Positions 24,103 through 32,594 of a stretch of DNA of 49,384 bases are shown here, piece by piece. The notes under the pieces were generated by a model that was given only the letters and a program-made list of their open reading frames with translations, had not been told where the DNA came from and did no database searches. The position numbers and the translations under genes are program-made. Source of the stretch: Alphaproteobacteria bacterium. GTDB lineage: Bacteria; Pseudomonadota; Alphaproteobacteria; Micropepsales; Micropepsaceae. Each line of letters begins with the position of its first letter. Positions within the stretch are counted from its first letter, which is position 1. The DNA is taken from positions 1-49,384 of the forward strand of contig JANYAR010000116.1 in NCBI GenBank assembly GCA_025361185.1, written 5' to 3'.

Positions 24103-24873
24103 ATGCGTTTAATCTATTGCTCCATTTTGGCGGCAATGTGTTTGCCGCTGGACGCTTATGCGGCAACCGGCGAACGCTTTATTTCCGATTGTGCGGGGAG
24201 CGTGGAAATTGCCCATGCCCGTGTGGCGCGCGTGGAGCAGGATGGCGTGCTGGTTCTGGGCGATGGCCGCAGCGCGCTGCTGGAGGGAATCCGGCTAGCG
24301 CTGGACGCCCCGCCTTCGGTGTCCGACAAGGCGCTGGCGGTTCTGCGCGCCATGGTCTTGTCCGGGACCGTCACATTCACGGCGATCGCGCCCAAATTAG
24401 ACCGCTATGGCCGGGTGCGGGTGCAAGGCTTTGGCAGAGAGTGGCTGCAGACCGCGCTGCTGGAGCAGGGGCTGGCGCGGGTGGCGATTGCGCCGGATCG
24501 CAACGAGTGCTTCCCCGATCTCTATGAAGCGGAAGTGCGCGGCCGGGCCAGGCATGCCGGTATCTGGGCGCTTCAGACCTATCGGGTGCGCGCACCCCAG
24601 GACGTGCAAGACATGGCGGGTAGCTTCCAGCTGGTGGAGGGCCAGGTCGTCAATGTCGGACAGGCCGATGGACGCATGTTCATCGATCTGGGCAGCAACG
24701 GCCGGCGGATGTTTTCCGTCGTGATCGCAGCGGGCGACCGCCGCGCCTTTCGCGATTTCGACCTGGACGGGCTGACAAACCGTCACATCCGCATCCGCGG
24801 CATCGTGCAGGACTATCGCGGCCGGCCCGAGATCGCCCTCTCCAATCCGGCACAGATTGAGATGCTCGATTAG
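24103..24873 (+). CDS. Exported SNase-fold (thermonuclease-like) protein, active site degenerate
   Basis: A 256-residue exported protein: signal peptide (residues about 1-20, cleavage after AYA), then a staphylococcal-nuclease-like domain (about 30-160). The family pieces KLDRYGRVRVQGF, WLQTALLEQGLARVAI and EAEVRGRARHAGIW are clear. The catalytic-site strand, normally VRLxGIDAPE, reads LLEGIRLALDAPPS, so the usual Arg and the Ca-binding Asp are not in place. A second beta domain (about 175-256, VEGQVVNVGQADGRMFIDLG, IRGIVQDYRGRPEIAL) resembles an OB fold. Nuclease activity is doubtful; nucleic-acid binding is possible. The ATG at 24103 is chosen for the signal peptide. Function unknown. Confidence 0.82.
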   Translation: MRLIYCSILAAMCLPLDAYAATGERFISDCAGSVEIAHARVARVEQDGVLVLGDGRSALLEGIRLALDAPPSVSDKALAVLRAMVLSGTVTFTAIAPKLDRYGRVRVQGFGREWLQTALLEQGLARVAIAPDRNECFPDLYEAEVRGRARHAGIWALQTYRVRAPQDVQDMAGSFQLVEGQVVNVGQADGRMFIDLGSNGRRMFSVVIAAGDRRAFRDFDLDGLTNRHIRIRGIVQDYRGRPEIALSNPAQIEMLD

Positions 24874-24885
24874 AAACACAGAGGC

Positions 24886-24914
24886 AAAGAAAAAGCCCGG
24901 CATCGCTGCCGGGC
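24886..24914 (-). terminator. Rho-independent terminator of carD
   Basis: On the minus strand GCCCGGCA-GCGA-TGCCGGGC is followed by TTTTTCTTT, 45 nt beyond the carD stop. On the plus strand the same stem lies 21 nt after the nuclease-fold gene and is followed by a weaker T-rich stretch, so it may serve both convergent genes. Confidence 0.88.
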
Positions 24915-24958
24915 CTTCCTGTTGCGATAGAGGGTCGCAATAACTGATTTTTTGTCGC

Positions 24959-25555
24959 TTACGCGGCCTTCTTGGTCAGCATGCCTTCGACGCGCTTGAC
25001 CGCGGTCGGCTCGTCGGTCTTTTCGACGGCGGCGACTTCGCGGGCCATGCGCGCCAGGGCCTTTTCATAAAGCTGGCGCTCGGAATAGGACTGTTCCGGC
25101 TGGCCACCGGCGCGGTGCAGGTCGCGCACCACTTCGGCGATGGACACCAGATCGCCGGAGTCGATCTTGGCTTCGTATTCCTGGGCACGGCGCGACCACA
25201 TGGTGCGCTTGATGCGGGCACGGCCCTTGAGGGTGTTGAGGGCGCCGGCCACGACTTCGGGCGAGGACAGTTTGCGCATGCCCACGGCCTTGGCCTTGAG
25301 GGTGGGGACGCGCAGGGTCATCTTGTCCTTTTCGAACTCGATGATGAACAGCTCCAGGCGCGAGCCGGCGACTTCCTTTTCCTCGATGCCGGAAACCTTG
25401 CCGACGCCGTGGGTGGGATAGACGACGTGGTCGTTGGTCTTGAACTCGTGCTTCCTGTTCGAATTGGCCGGAATCTTCTTGGCCTGGGCAGGGGCAGCAG
25501 CGGTCTTGGCGGGGGGCGTCTTAAGGGCGGTCATCTTTTCTTCCTGATGGGACAA
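24959..25555 (-). CDS. carD: CarD/CdnL-family RNA polymerase-binding regulator
   Basis: A 198-residue protein. About residues 1-30 are Lys/Ala/Pro-rich and disordered. The CarD_CdnL_TRCF domain follows: FKTNDHVVYPTHGVGKVSGI, then VPTLKAKAVGMRKLSS. A helical C-terminal domain has MWSRRAQEYEAKIDSGDLVSIAEVVRDL and YSERQLYEKALARMAREVA. CdnL proteins bind the RNA polymerase beta subunit and stabilise open complexes at rRNA and other promoters; they are important for growth in Caulobacter. Start at 25555 (MSHQEE) or 25534 (MTALKT). Adjacent to fdxA, as in many Alphaproteobacteria. Confidence 0.95.
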   Translation of the reverse strand: MSHQEEKMTALKTPPAKTAAAPAQAKKIPANSNRKHEFKTNDHVVYPTHGVGKVSGIEEKEVAGSRLELFIIEFEKDKMTLRVPTLKAKAVGMRKLSSPEVVAGALNTLKGRARIKRTMWSRRAQEYEAKIDSGDLVSIAEVVRDLHRAGGQPEQSYSERQLYEKALARMAREVAAVEKTDEPTAVKRVEGMLTKKAA

Positions 25556-25773
25556 ACAAATGGCTATCCACCGGTAGGGCGCCGGATGGCGGTATTCGTC
25601 CCGTGTCTCTGAACAGAAAGAAACCTATCACACAAATGCCGAAAAAGGAAGGGAAAACCGCGCCATCCCATTGATTTGGCGTCATTTCTTTAATCCTGCC
25701 GAAATGGCAGGCAATTCAACCATTTGTGGCGGTTGTTCTGTATGCAGAATACAGCCAGGGCGGGTAGGGGTTT

Positions 25774-26112
25774 TTACGACCCCGTGCCGGGCTCGGGGCT
25801 GAAGAACTTCTCGAACTTGTCCGGCACGCCCTGCATTTCCTTGGCATCCGCCGGCGCCTCGCCCTTCTGGGCAATATTGGGCCAGGTTTTGGCGTATTCG
25901 GCGTTCACGGCCAGCCATTTTTCCAGGCCCGATTCGGTATCGGCCTTGATCGCTTCGGGGGGGCATTCCGGCTCGCAGACCCCGCAATCGATGCATTCGT
26001 CGGGGCTGATCACCAGCATGTTCTCGCCCTCGTAGAAGCAGTCCACCGGGCAGACCTCGACGCAGTCCATGAACTTGCACTTGATGCAGGCTTCGGTGAC
26101 GACATAGGTCAT
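25774..26112 (-). CDS. fdxA: 7Fe-type ferredoxin FdxA
   Basis: A 112-residue cytoplasmic electron carrier with two clusters. The first binding region is [20 protein letters not shown] and the second [18 protein letters not shown], the spacing of [3Fe-4S]/[4Fe-4S] ferredoxins of the FdxA family. The C-terminal tail ([14 protein letters not shown] onward) is the usual extension of this subgroup. It lies 98 nt after the S4 protein gene. The 218-nt gap to carD carries a CTGTAT-GCAGA-ATACAG hairpin (25738-25754) and CCTGCC-GAAAT-GGCAGG (25695-25711), both without U-tracts. Confidence 0.96.
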   Translation of the reverse strand: MTYVVTEACIKCKFMDCVEVCPVDCFYEGENMLVISPDECIDCGVCEPECPPEAIKADTESGLEKWLAVNAEYAKTWPNIAQKGEAPADAKEMQGVPDKFEKFFSPEPGTGS

Positions 26113-26210
26113 GCCAGACGCTCCAGGCGGCGAAAACGGGGCTGTGCTTACGGCGCGTCGGGCCCATAGGCAAGGGAATTGAGGCCGCAGTTATTGCGAA
26201 CGAGTCTTAA

Positions 26211-26462
26211 CTACTCCAGGACTACGTAAAGCGCTCGGGCGTCGGCGGCCGAACCCCGCCTTTGCGCCAAGCCCATCACCCGAACCGCGACGATCTTGGC
26301 GCCCATGCGCAGGGTGAGGACGTCCCCCGGCTTCAGGGCATGGCCTGGCTTGTCCACCTTCGCGCCATTGAGTCGGACACCTCCGGAGGCGATGGCGGTC
26401 TGCGCCAACAGCCGCGTGCGGCAGAAGCGGGCATGGAACAGCCATTTGTCCAGACGATTCAT
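26211..26462 (-). CDS. S4-domain RNA-binding protein (HslR/RqcH-partner-like)
   Basis: An 83-residue S4 RNA-binding domain protein. MNRLDKWLFHARFCRTRLLA and IASGGVRLNGAKVDKPGHAL are the classic S4 motif, followed by GDVLTLRMGAKIVAVRVM. E. coli HslR (Hsp15), of the same fold, binds 50S subunits with nascent chains and serves ribosome rescue; a similar role is inferred. It is shorter than HslR (133) because the basic C-terminal tail is absent. It starts 21 nt after the helicase stop, so the two are co-transcribed, an arrangement common in Alphaproteobacteria. Confidence 0.9.
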   Translation of the reverse strand: MNRLDKWLFHARFCRTRLLAQTAIASGGVRLNGAKVDKPGHALKPGDVLTLRMGAKIVAVRVMGLAQRRGSAADARALYVVLE

Positions 26463-26483
26463 GGGCGACTCATCCAGGAAGGC

Positions 26484-29039
26484 TCATCGAATGCGCAGCG
26501 CGGCCAGACCCGCAAAAGGTGAATGAGGATCGGCCGGCGGTTCGCTTTTGCGCGGCTTGTCGGGATCGATACGGCGCCGATTTTCCTTGGCCCGGCGCCA
26601 CACCGGCTGCGCTCCGGCGACGTCGACCGCGCGCCAGCCCAAGGCGCCAAGCACCTGGCGCGCTTCCTCCTTGCCGCAGCCCAGCAGGGAAACGATTTTG
26701 TTCAGCACCGTTTCACCATCGGTGCCTGAAGACAGCGCCTGTTCCAGTTCATCCTCCAGCCGCTCCAGCATGTCGAAGCGAATGGCGCGCCCCGCCATCG
26801 CGGCAAATCCGGCGGCATGCAGCCAGGCACTCTCAATCCCTTTATCCACGGCGAACGATGTCAGGCCAGGCGCGGGCGGGGCAGGGGGCGCTTCTTTCTT
26901 CGTCCACACGCCCCACAGCAAGGTGAGCAGCGCGGCCGCGTCGGGACGCAGCAGCTTGGGCAGATAAACGGTGCGCCGTCCGAACCAGACGCCGAAGGGG
27001 CGAAGGGCGCGGATCTGCGGACCAATTTTTTCCGGCAATGGCAGCGAGGCGCGATCGAGGGCCGCGAAATTCTCCGCCAGGCTGTGCGCGATGCCGCGCG
27101 CTTCTCCGGGCAAGGCACTCTGGGCGCCCGTCTTGGCATCGGCGGCGTCCCGCAGCGCCAGGAGCGGTCCCAGCCGAGCAGCGATCCGCGCTGTCAGCCA
27201 GGTTTGCAGCCGTGCTTGCAGCGCTTCGGTCTTTACATGGGCATCTGCCAGCATCTGAATGTTCGGCGCCAGCGGCGAGGAACCTGCGGCCAGGCGGGCG
27301 ATAATGGCGCCGTCCCACCACAGCTTGCCGTGTTCGCTGAGGGTGATGGCGGCATCGTCCGCAGCCGCAAGGGCCATGCTGCGGGCGGCGATTTCGCTTT
27401 CCAGGCCTTTCAGCGCCGCGGCGCGCAGAGTGCGGCCATGGATTCCCCCGGCGCGCACAGCGCGCCCATTTTCATCAAGTGCACGGGGATCGGGCACAAA
27501 GCGGAATCCCTCCAGCTTGCCGATCGCTTCGCCGCCGATGGAAACCCCGCCGGTTTCGTCCAGCGTCAGGCTGGCGAATTCGTCGTCGCGCAGATGCTTC
27601 ATCAGCACAGATGTGCGCCGGTCAATGAAACGCTGGGTCAGCATGTCGTGCAGCGCATCCGACAAGCGGTCTTCCACCGCGCGGGTGATGCCTTGCCAAT
27701 GCGCGCCGTCGCGCGTCCAGCCCTGGCGATGGGAGGCATAGGTAAAGGTGCGGATCTGGGCCAGCCGCCCGGACAGGGTTGCGACATCGCCCTCCACGAT
27801 ATCGGCGCGTGCGATCTGGCGCGCCAGCCAGTCGTCGGGAATGGCATGACCGTCACCGCTGAGAAACAGGAAGATGTTTTTCACCAGCTTGACATGCTCG
27901 TCGGTAGAGAGCTTGCGGAAGTCTGGCAGTTGGCAGACGTCCCAAAGCTTCACCACAGTATCGCGGGATGAGGCGAGCGCCGAAACCTCGCCGTCTTCGG
28001 ACAATATCTTCAGCGCCACCGCGTCGCTGGCGGGACGTGCCCGCGTCAATCCCTTTTCCGGCGGCGGGGCATCCAGGCTTTCGTTCAACGCGGTCAGGCT
28101 GCGAAAATCGAGAGCCGTATTGCGCCATTGCAGAACCCGCACGGGATCGTAGCGATGGGTTTCGGTCCGCTGAACCAGTTCGTCCTCGAACGGCTCGCAG
28201 TCGGCGGTGACGCCGAAGGTGCCATCATTCATGTAGCGGCCGGCGCGCCCGGCGATCTGTCCGATCTCGGCGGGCGCGAGGCTGCGCATGCGCGCGCCGT
28301 CGAACTTCTCCCGCGCGGCAAAGGCGACATGGTCGACGTCCATGTTGAGCCCCATGCCGATGGCGTCCGTCGCCACCAGGAAGTCCACATCGCCCGATTG
28401 ATACAGCGCGACCTGGGCGTTGCGGGTGCGGGGGGATAGCGCACCCAGCACTACGGCCGCACCGCCGCGCTGGCGGCGAATGATCTCGGCCAAGCCATAG
28501 ACATCGTCAGCGGAGAAACCCACCACCGCCGAGCGCCGGGGCAGGCGCGTGAGCTTTTTCGCGCCCGTATAGGCCAGGTCCGAAAAGCGCGCGCGGCTGA
28601 CGAACCAGGTCTTGGGAATGAAACGCTGAATGATGCCGCGCATCGTGTCGCTGCCCAGCAGCATGGTCTCTTCCTGGCCGCGGGCATGCAGCAGCCGGTC
28701 GGTGAAGACATGGCCACGTTCGGGATCGGCGCAGAGCTGGATTTCATCGATCACCAGACAGGCGACCGCAATGTCCAGCGGCATCGCCTCGACGGTGCAG
28801 ACATAAAAACGCGGCGCCTTGGGGACGATCTTTTCCTCGCCCGTGATCAACGCCACATCATTCGCGCCGCGCAGCCGCACGATACGGTCATAGACTTCGC
28901 GCGCCAGAAGCCGCAGCGGCAGCCCGATCATGCCGGACTTGTGCGCCAGCATGCGCTCGATGGCGAAGTAGGTCTTGCCGGTATTGGTGGGCCCCAGGAC
29001 CGCCGTCACTTTGGGGGAAGGGGCGTCTGTCATGGCCAT
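26484..29039 (-). CDS. SUV3-like DEAD/DEAH-box RNA helicase
   Basis: An 851-residue SF2 helicase similar to mitochondrial SUV3. The ATPase core spans about residues 10-330: Walker A GPTNTGKTYFAIERML, motif II VIDEIQLCADPERG (DEIQ instead of DEAD), motif III-like MLLGSDTMRG, then the second RecA fold with AVVLGALSPRTRNAQVALYQ, VATDAIGMGLNMDVDHVAF, and motif VI QIAGRAGRYMNDGTFG. The remainder holds the SUV3 C-terminal region and a long Ala-rich tail ending in a basic, Pro-rich segment. Expected to unwind RNA in decay or processing. It is the first gene of the helicase/S4/fdxA set. A second ATG two codons downstream (29033) is also possible. Confidence 0.93.
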   Translation of the reverse strand: MAMTDAPSPKVTAVLGPTNTGKTYFAIERMLAHKSGMIGLPLRLLAREVYDRIVRLRGANDVALITGEEKIVPKAPRFYVCTVEAMPLDIAVACLVIDEIQLCADPERGHVFTDRLLHARGQEETMLLGSDTMRGIIQRFIPKTWFVSRARFSDLAYTGAKKLTRLPRRSAVVGFSADDVYGLAEIIRRQRGGAAVVLGALSPRTRNAQVALYQSGDVDFLVATDAIGMGLNMDVDHVAFAAREKFDGARMRSLAPAEIGQIAGRAGRYMNDGTFGVTADCEPFEDELVQRTETHRYDPVRVLQWRNTALDFRSLTALNESLDAPPPEKGLTRARPASDAVALKILSEDGEVSALASSRDTVVKLWDVCQLPDFRKLSTDEHVKLVKNIFLFLSGDGHAIPDDWLARQIARADIVEGDVATLSGRLAQIRTFTYASHRQGWTRDGAHWQGITRAVEDRLSDALHDMLTQRFIDRRTSVLMKHLRDDEFASLTLDETGGVSIGGEAIGKLEGFRFVPDPRALDENGRAVRAGGIHGRTLRAAALKGLESEIAARSMALAAADDAAITLSEHGKLWWDGAIIARLAAGSSPLAPNIQMLADAHVKTEALQARLQTWLTARIAARLGPLLALRDAADAKTGAQSALPGEARGIAHSLAENFAALDRASLPLPEKIGPQIRALRPFGVWFGRRTVYLPKLLRPDAAALLTLLWGVWTKKEAPPAPPAPGLTSFAVDKGIESAWLHAAGFAAMAGRAIRFDMLERLEDELEQALSSGTDGETVLNKIVSLLGCGKEEARQVLGALGWRAVDVAGAQPVWRRAKENRRRIDPDKPRKSEPPADPHSPFAGLAALRIR

Positions 29040-29356
29040 GGCTATCGGCTTTGGGCCCGCAACAACAAGGGTTTCATTGCAATGGGTCTATACGCGGCTT
29101 TCGGGTTGATCATGGGGCACGAGACGGTGCGCAACCACTTGCTGTGGATGCATAGTTACCAAATGGCACGAATAGAGAACAATACAAGCTCGAATCACTA
29201 ACCAAATTAATATCTGCCTTTGTTCTCATACCTTTAGCCGGACTCGCCGGAGTCGAGACCACCATATCTAGTGGTCGACTCGACCAATCGGGCCTTGCCT
29301 GGGCTTAGCGGCCTTATTCCGTACCCTGACGAATTCCATCCCTGGCGAATTTGGCC
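29040..29356. other. 317-nt gene-free spacer with palindromes and GANTC sites
   Basis: No credible gene. The part near 29150-29230 is clearly richer in A and T than its surroundings and probably contains the helicase promoter (minus strand), though no convincing -35/-10 pair stands out. Around 29236-29283 are nested inverted repeats: GACTC-GCCG-GAGTC, and GAGTCGA-CCAC...GTGG-TCGACTC across about 32 nt, close to the 3' end of the DUF3108 gene. Three GANTC sites lie within them and one more near 29193. GANTC is the CcrM methylation target. Confidence 0.6.
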
Positions 29357-30211
29357 CTAGGGCTTGAACCCCTTGGGCGTCTGGCCGTCCACTTTCACGG
29401 AATTGGCCAGGACCGCCAGCACCCCGTATTTGGTCTCGGCCCAGACCCGGACCGGAACGGCATAGTCGCGTCCCGCGACCTGGCTGGGCAGGCTGACAAA
29501 CCAGGCATGGATGACGGGGAATTGTTCATTGTCCTTCAACACGCGGGGACGAAAGCCGGCGATCTGGCGGTAGCGCGCGTCGCATTGCACGCCCTTGCCC
29601 TGATACAACCCGCTGTCCAGCCGGATATCGACCTCCCTGACCTTGGTAAGTTCCACATTGTATCGGCGCCGACCGTCAAACACCGGCGCGGTCAGGGCGC
29701 AGGGATTGTCGGTCTGCGCGCCCACGCCGCTGAAAATCAGCGTTATCGCACTTAAGGGATCCAGCGTGTTTTTGGTGTCATCCGGCTTTACCTCAAAGCC
29801 GGTCGTGGAATAGGCCGGATCGGCATAAAGCCGGGGCGCCGATGCGCCCTCATAGCTCAAGGAAACTTCCTGCTTCTTGCCGGCGCGGCCGACGTAAAAA
29901 CTGTCATAGAGACCGGGAATGAAATTCTTCGCGGCCAATTTTCCCGACGAGGTCGCCTGGATTTCCGATTGCCAGAAGGCGTTGACCACGCCCGAGGTCT
30001 GCAGCGTGGAGACGGTGTGATATTCCCCGCCGCGCAAACTCGCATCCATATCCATATGGCCCATGGTGATGCCCCCGGCATACAGGGTCATGGCCACCTC
30101 CAGCCGGGAGGCGGGCTGGAGGGGGGCCTCGCCGCCGGCGCCGCCAGCGGCATGGGCGGGCATAACCGGACCGGCAAACAGAAGAAGGGCGGCAAAGGCG
30201 GCTTTTTTCAT
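29357..30211 (-). CDS. DUF3108 exported protein
   Basis: A 284-residue protein with a signal peptide (about 1-21, cleavage after AHA) and a DUF3108 domain: LEVAMTLYAGGITMGHMDMD, then FWQSEIQATSSGKLAAKNFIPGLY, LDPLSAITLIFSG near the middle, a central DGRRRYNVEL and a closing VPVRVWAETKYGVLAVLANS. Family members are periplasmic or outer-membrane beta-barrel-like proteins of unknown function. A TATAAT box lies on the minus strand at 30247-30252, about 36 nt upstream of the ATG, with no clear -35. Divergent from rpmB. Confidence 0.9.
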   Translation of the reverse strand: MKKAAFAALLLFAGPVMPAHAAGGAGGEAPLQPASRLEVAMTLYAGGITMGHMDMDASLRGGEYHTVSTLQTSGVVNAFWQSEIQATSSGKLAAKNFIPGLYDSFYVGRAGKKQEVSLSYEGASAPRLYADPAYSTTGFEVKPDDTKNTLDPLSAITLIFSGVGAQTDNPCALTAPVFDGRRRYNVELTKVREVDIRLDSGLYQGKGVQCDARYRQIAGFRPRVLKDNEQFPVIHAWFVSLPSQVAGRDYAVPVRVWAETKYGVLAVLANSVKVDGQTPKGFKP

Positions 30212-30338
30212 ACGGGACCAGGGCGGACGCGGCTTGAATGTGCCTGATTATATTGGTCCTTTTTGGGCAACTGCCAGACCCGTCCGGGGCAGGCGTATCA
30301 AAGCGCTCGACCAGGGAGGTGGTATTTTGCGGGCTGTC

Positions 30339-30367
30339 TTGACCGAGGGCCATGATTTGCCTATGTA
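30339..30367 (+). promoter_or_regulatory. Sigma-70-type promoter of rpmB
   Basis: TTGACC (30339-30344), 17 nt, TATGTA (30362-30367): good matches with ideal spacing, 57 nt upstream of the rpmB ATG. The predicted start of transcription is near 30374, inside the hairpin at 30368-30385. Confidence 0.72.
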
Positions 30368-30385
30368 CCCCGCTCTTTTGCGGGG
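30368..30385 (+). promoter_or_regulatory. Hairpin at the 5' end of the rpmB leader
   Basis: CCCCGC-TCTTTT-GCGGGG is a perfect 6-bp GC stem placed directly after the -10 box. Depending on the exact start site it would cap the mRNA 5' end or be partly untranscribed. A role in mRNA stability or start control is speculative. Confidence 0.5.
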
Positions 30386-30424
30386 ACAACCCGCTGAAAT
30401 CCTTGCGAATCGTGAGAACTGCCC

Positions 30425-30718
30425 ATGTCCCGCCGCTGCGAATTGACCGGTAAAGGCACCCAGGTTGGCCATAATGTCAGCCACGCCAACAACAAGACCA
30501 AGCGGATCTATCGTCCGAATCTGCAGACCATCGCGCTGGCCAGCGAGATTCTGGGCAACAGCTACAAGCTGCGGATTTCCATGAACGCGCTCAGATCTGT
30601 GGACCGCAATGGCGGGCTTGATCCCTTCATCCTGAAGTCCAAGGACGCCGTGCTGTCGCCCAAGGCCCTGCGCCTTAAGCGCGCGATTGCCAAGAAGGCC
30701 GCCTTAAAGGCGGCCTGA
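30425..30718 (+). CDS. rpmB: 50S ribosomal protein L28
   Basis: A 97-residue basic ribosomal protein of the large subunit. [20 protein letters not shown] and [13 protein letters not shown] are the L28 signature, and the C-terminal [14 protein letters not shown] is the lysine-rich tail typical of Alphaproteobacteria. It is longer than E. coli L28 (78), again as usual in this class. The promoter is at 30339-30367. The final codons form a hairpin (30697-30715) that recurs 20 nt downstream. Confidence 0.97.
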   Translation: MSRRCELTGKGTQVGHNVSHANNKTKRIYRPNLQTIALASEILGNSYKLRISMNALRSVDRNGGLDPFILKSKDAVLSPKALRLKRAIAKKAALKAA

Positions 30719-30752
30719 CCAACCAACAAGAAGGCCGCCGCAAAGGCGGCCT
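30697..30752. terminator. Tandem hairpins between rpmB and cobT
   Basis: Two nearly identical stems follow each other: GGCCGCC-TTAAA-GGCGGCC (30697-30715, inside the last rpmB codons) and GGCCGCC-GCAAA-GGCGGCC (30733-30751). On the minus strand the second is followed by TTCTTGTTGG, a moderate U-rich stretch suited to ending cobT transcription. On the plus strand no U-run follows. A duplication of the rpmB 3' end could explain the pair. Confidence 0.7.
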
Positions 30753-30767
30753 AGGAATACTGACGGA

Positions 30768-32594
30768 CTAACGCCGCTTGCGGCGGCCTGCCTGCGCGTC
30801 TTCCGCAAACAGATCGATCAACTGTTCGGTCATCGCGCCGCCCAGCTGTTCGGCATCCACGATGGTGACGGCCTTGCGATAATAACGCGTCACGTCATGG
30901 CCGATGCCGATGGCGGTGAGTTCGACGCTGGAGCGGGTCTCAATCTCCTCGATCACGCGGCGCAGATGCTGTTCCAGATAATTGCCCGCATTCACCGACA
31001 GGGTTGAATCGTCCACCGGCGCGCCGTCGGAAATCACCATCAAAATTCTGCGCTGTTCAGGGCGTGCGATCAGGCGGTTATGCGCCCAGGTCAGCGCTTC
31101 GCCGTCGATATTCTCCTTCAGCAACCCTTCGCGCATCATCAGGCCCAGATTGCGCTTGGCCCGCCGCCAGGGCTCGTCGGCGGCTTTGTAGACGATGTGG
31201 CGCAGATCGTTGAGCCGTCCGGGCTGAGGCGGCTTGCCCGCCGCCAGCCACTTTTCACGCGCCAGGCCGCCTTTCCAGGCGCGGGTGGTGAAGCCCAGGA
31301 TCTCCGTCTTCACGCCGACCCGTTCCAGGGTGCGGCCCAGTATGTCAGCGCACATCGCCGCCACCATGATGGGACGCCCGCGCATGGAGCCGGAATTGTC
31401 GAGCAGCAAGGTGACACAGGTATCGCGGAAGGTGGTGTCCTTCTCGCGCTTGAAGGACAAAGGATACATCGGGTCGATGATGATGCGGGTCAGCCGCGAG
31501 GCATCGAGCATGCCTTCTTCCAGGTCATATTCCCAATGCCGGTTCTGCTGGGCCATCAGCAGGCGCTGCAGCTTGTTGGCCAGGCGCGACACCACGCCCT
31601 GCATGGATGATAATTGCTGATCCAGGAAACTGCGCAGCCGCGCCAGCTCTTCAGCTTCGCACAGATCGCCCGCCGCGATTTCCTCGTCGAATTCGGCGGT
31701 GAAGATCTTATAGCCCCACGCATCCTGGTTGGCGAAGGCGGCTTCATGGCGCTGGGGCTTGGCGCCGTCCTGGGGCTCAGTGGCGTCGGACAGCTCGTCG
31801 GATTGTTCGGAAGGCGTTTCGCCTTCAACCGGATCGCCATCCTCGCCGTCGGCGGCAGATTCGGTGGCGTCGCCGTCCTGCTTTGTGTCCTGGTCTTCGC
31901 CATCGTCATTCTCGCCTTCGGGACTTTCGCCTTGCGCCTCATCGTCCGCCGACTTGTCGCTGTCGCTCTGATCGCCCAGCGCCAGATGATTGAGCATCGC
32001 GCGGGTCAGCCGCGCAAAGGCCTTCTGGTCACGCAGCGCTTCGATCAGCTTGGCAAGATCGCCGCCGGCCTTTTCTTCAATCAGCGGCCGCCAAAGATTC
32101 ACGGCTGGGGCAATGGAGGCCGGCGGCTTTTCACCGGTCAAAGCTTCGCGCACCATCAGGCCCAGAATATCGGCAAGCGGGGCCTCATCCCTGGTCTTGG
32201 CTTTGCCAAGGCCGCGATTGATCAGCCGCTGCTCCAGGCCGGACGCCAGATTGGCCGCCACGCCCTTCATCGCCAGGGCGCCGATCGCTTCCACCCGCGC
32301 TTGTTCGGCCGCCTCGAACACGGCGGCGCTTTCGGGCGAAGAGGGGCGGAACCGGCTGTTCACTTTTTCGTCGTGATAGGCCTTGCGCAAGGCATAGGCA
32401 TCGCCGGTGCCGCGCACGAGGGCGATATCCTGCGGCGACAGATTGCGGTGCGGCGAGGGCAGGCGGGCCTTCATGCCCTTGAGCGAGGCTGGCTCGGAAG
32501 AGAAGGTAACTTCCAGCTCCGGCTCGGCCGCCAGCGACCGCACCGCGACGGACACGGCGCGTTTGAAGGGTTCGCTGGGACTCTCGGGTTTCAC
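30768..32594 (-). CDS. cobT: Aerobic cobaltochelatase subunit CobT
   Basis: With CobS and CobN it inserts Co2+ into hydrogenobyrinic acid a,c-diamide in the aerobic B12 pathway. The 608-residue protein has an N-terminal domain (about 1-220), a very acidic Asp/Glu/Ser/Gly linker (about 220-300), and a C-terminal von Willebrand A domain (about 390-605) with the MIDAS-type [15 protein letters not shown]. The CobT ending [11 protein letters not shown] is basic. Its ATG overlaps the cobS stop by 4 nt. In many Alphaproteobacteria cobST lies away from the main cob operon, as here; no cobN is in the window. A CobST function in metal handling outside B12 has been suggested for some genomes. Confidence 0.96.
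   Translation of the reverse strand: MKPESPSEPFKRAVSVAVRSLAAEPELEVTFSSEPASLKGMKARLPSPHRNLSPQDIALVRGTGDAYALRKAYHDEKVNSRFRPSSPESAAVFEAAEQARVEAIGALAMKGVAANLASGLEQRLINRGLGKAKTRDEAPLADILGLMVREALTGEKPPASIAPAVNLWRPLIEEKAGGDLAKLIEALRDQKAFARLTRAMLNHLALGDQSDSDKSADDEAQGESPEGENDDGEDQDTKQDGDATESAADGEDGDPVEGETPSEQSDELSDATEPQDGAKPQRHEAAFANQDAWGYKIFTAEFDEEIAAGDLCEAEELARLRSFLDQQLSSMQGVVSRLANKLQRLLMAQQNRHWEYDLEEGMLDASRLTRIIIDPMYPLSFKREKDTTFRDTCVTLLLDNSGSMRGRPIMVAAMCADILGRTLERVGVKTEILGFTTRAWKGGLAREKWLAAGKPPQPGRLNDLRHIVYKAADEPWRRAKRNLGLMMREGLLKENIDGEALTWAHNRLIARPEQRRILMVISDGAPVDDSTLSVNAGNYLEQHLRRVIEEIETRSSVELTAIGIGHDVTRYYRKAVTIVDAEQLGGAMTEQLIDLFAEDAQAGRRKRR

Noticed and set aside
25695..25754. Two small hairpins after fdxA as terminators
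   Set aside because: The stems are only 6 bp and have no U-tract on the relevant strand, so they were not called terminators.
29220..29300. Possible tRNA in the helicase/DUF3108 spacer
   Set aside because: A GGTC-TCGACTCC stretch resembles a T-arm, but its stem does not pair and no acceptor or anticodon arm could be drawn.
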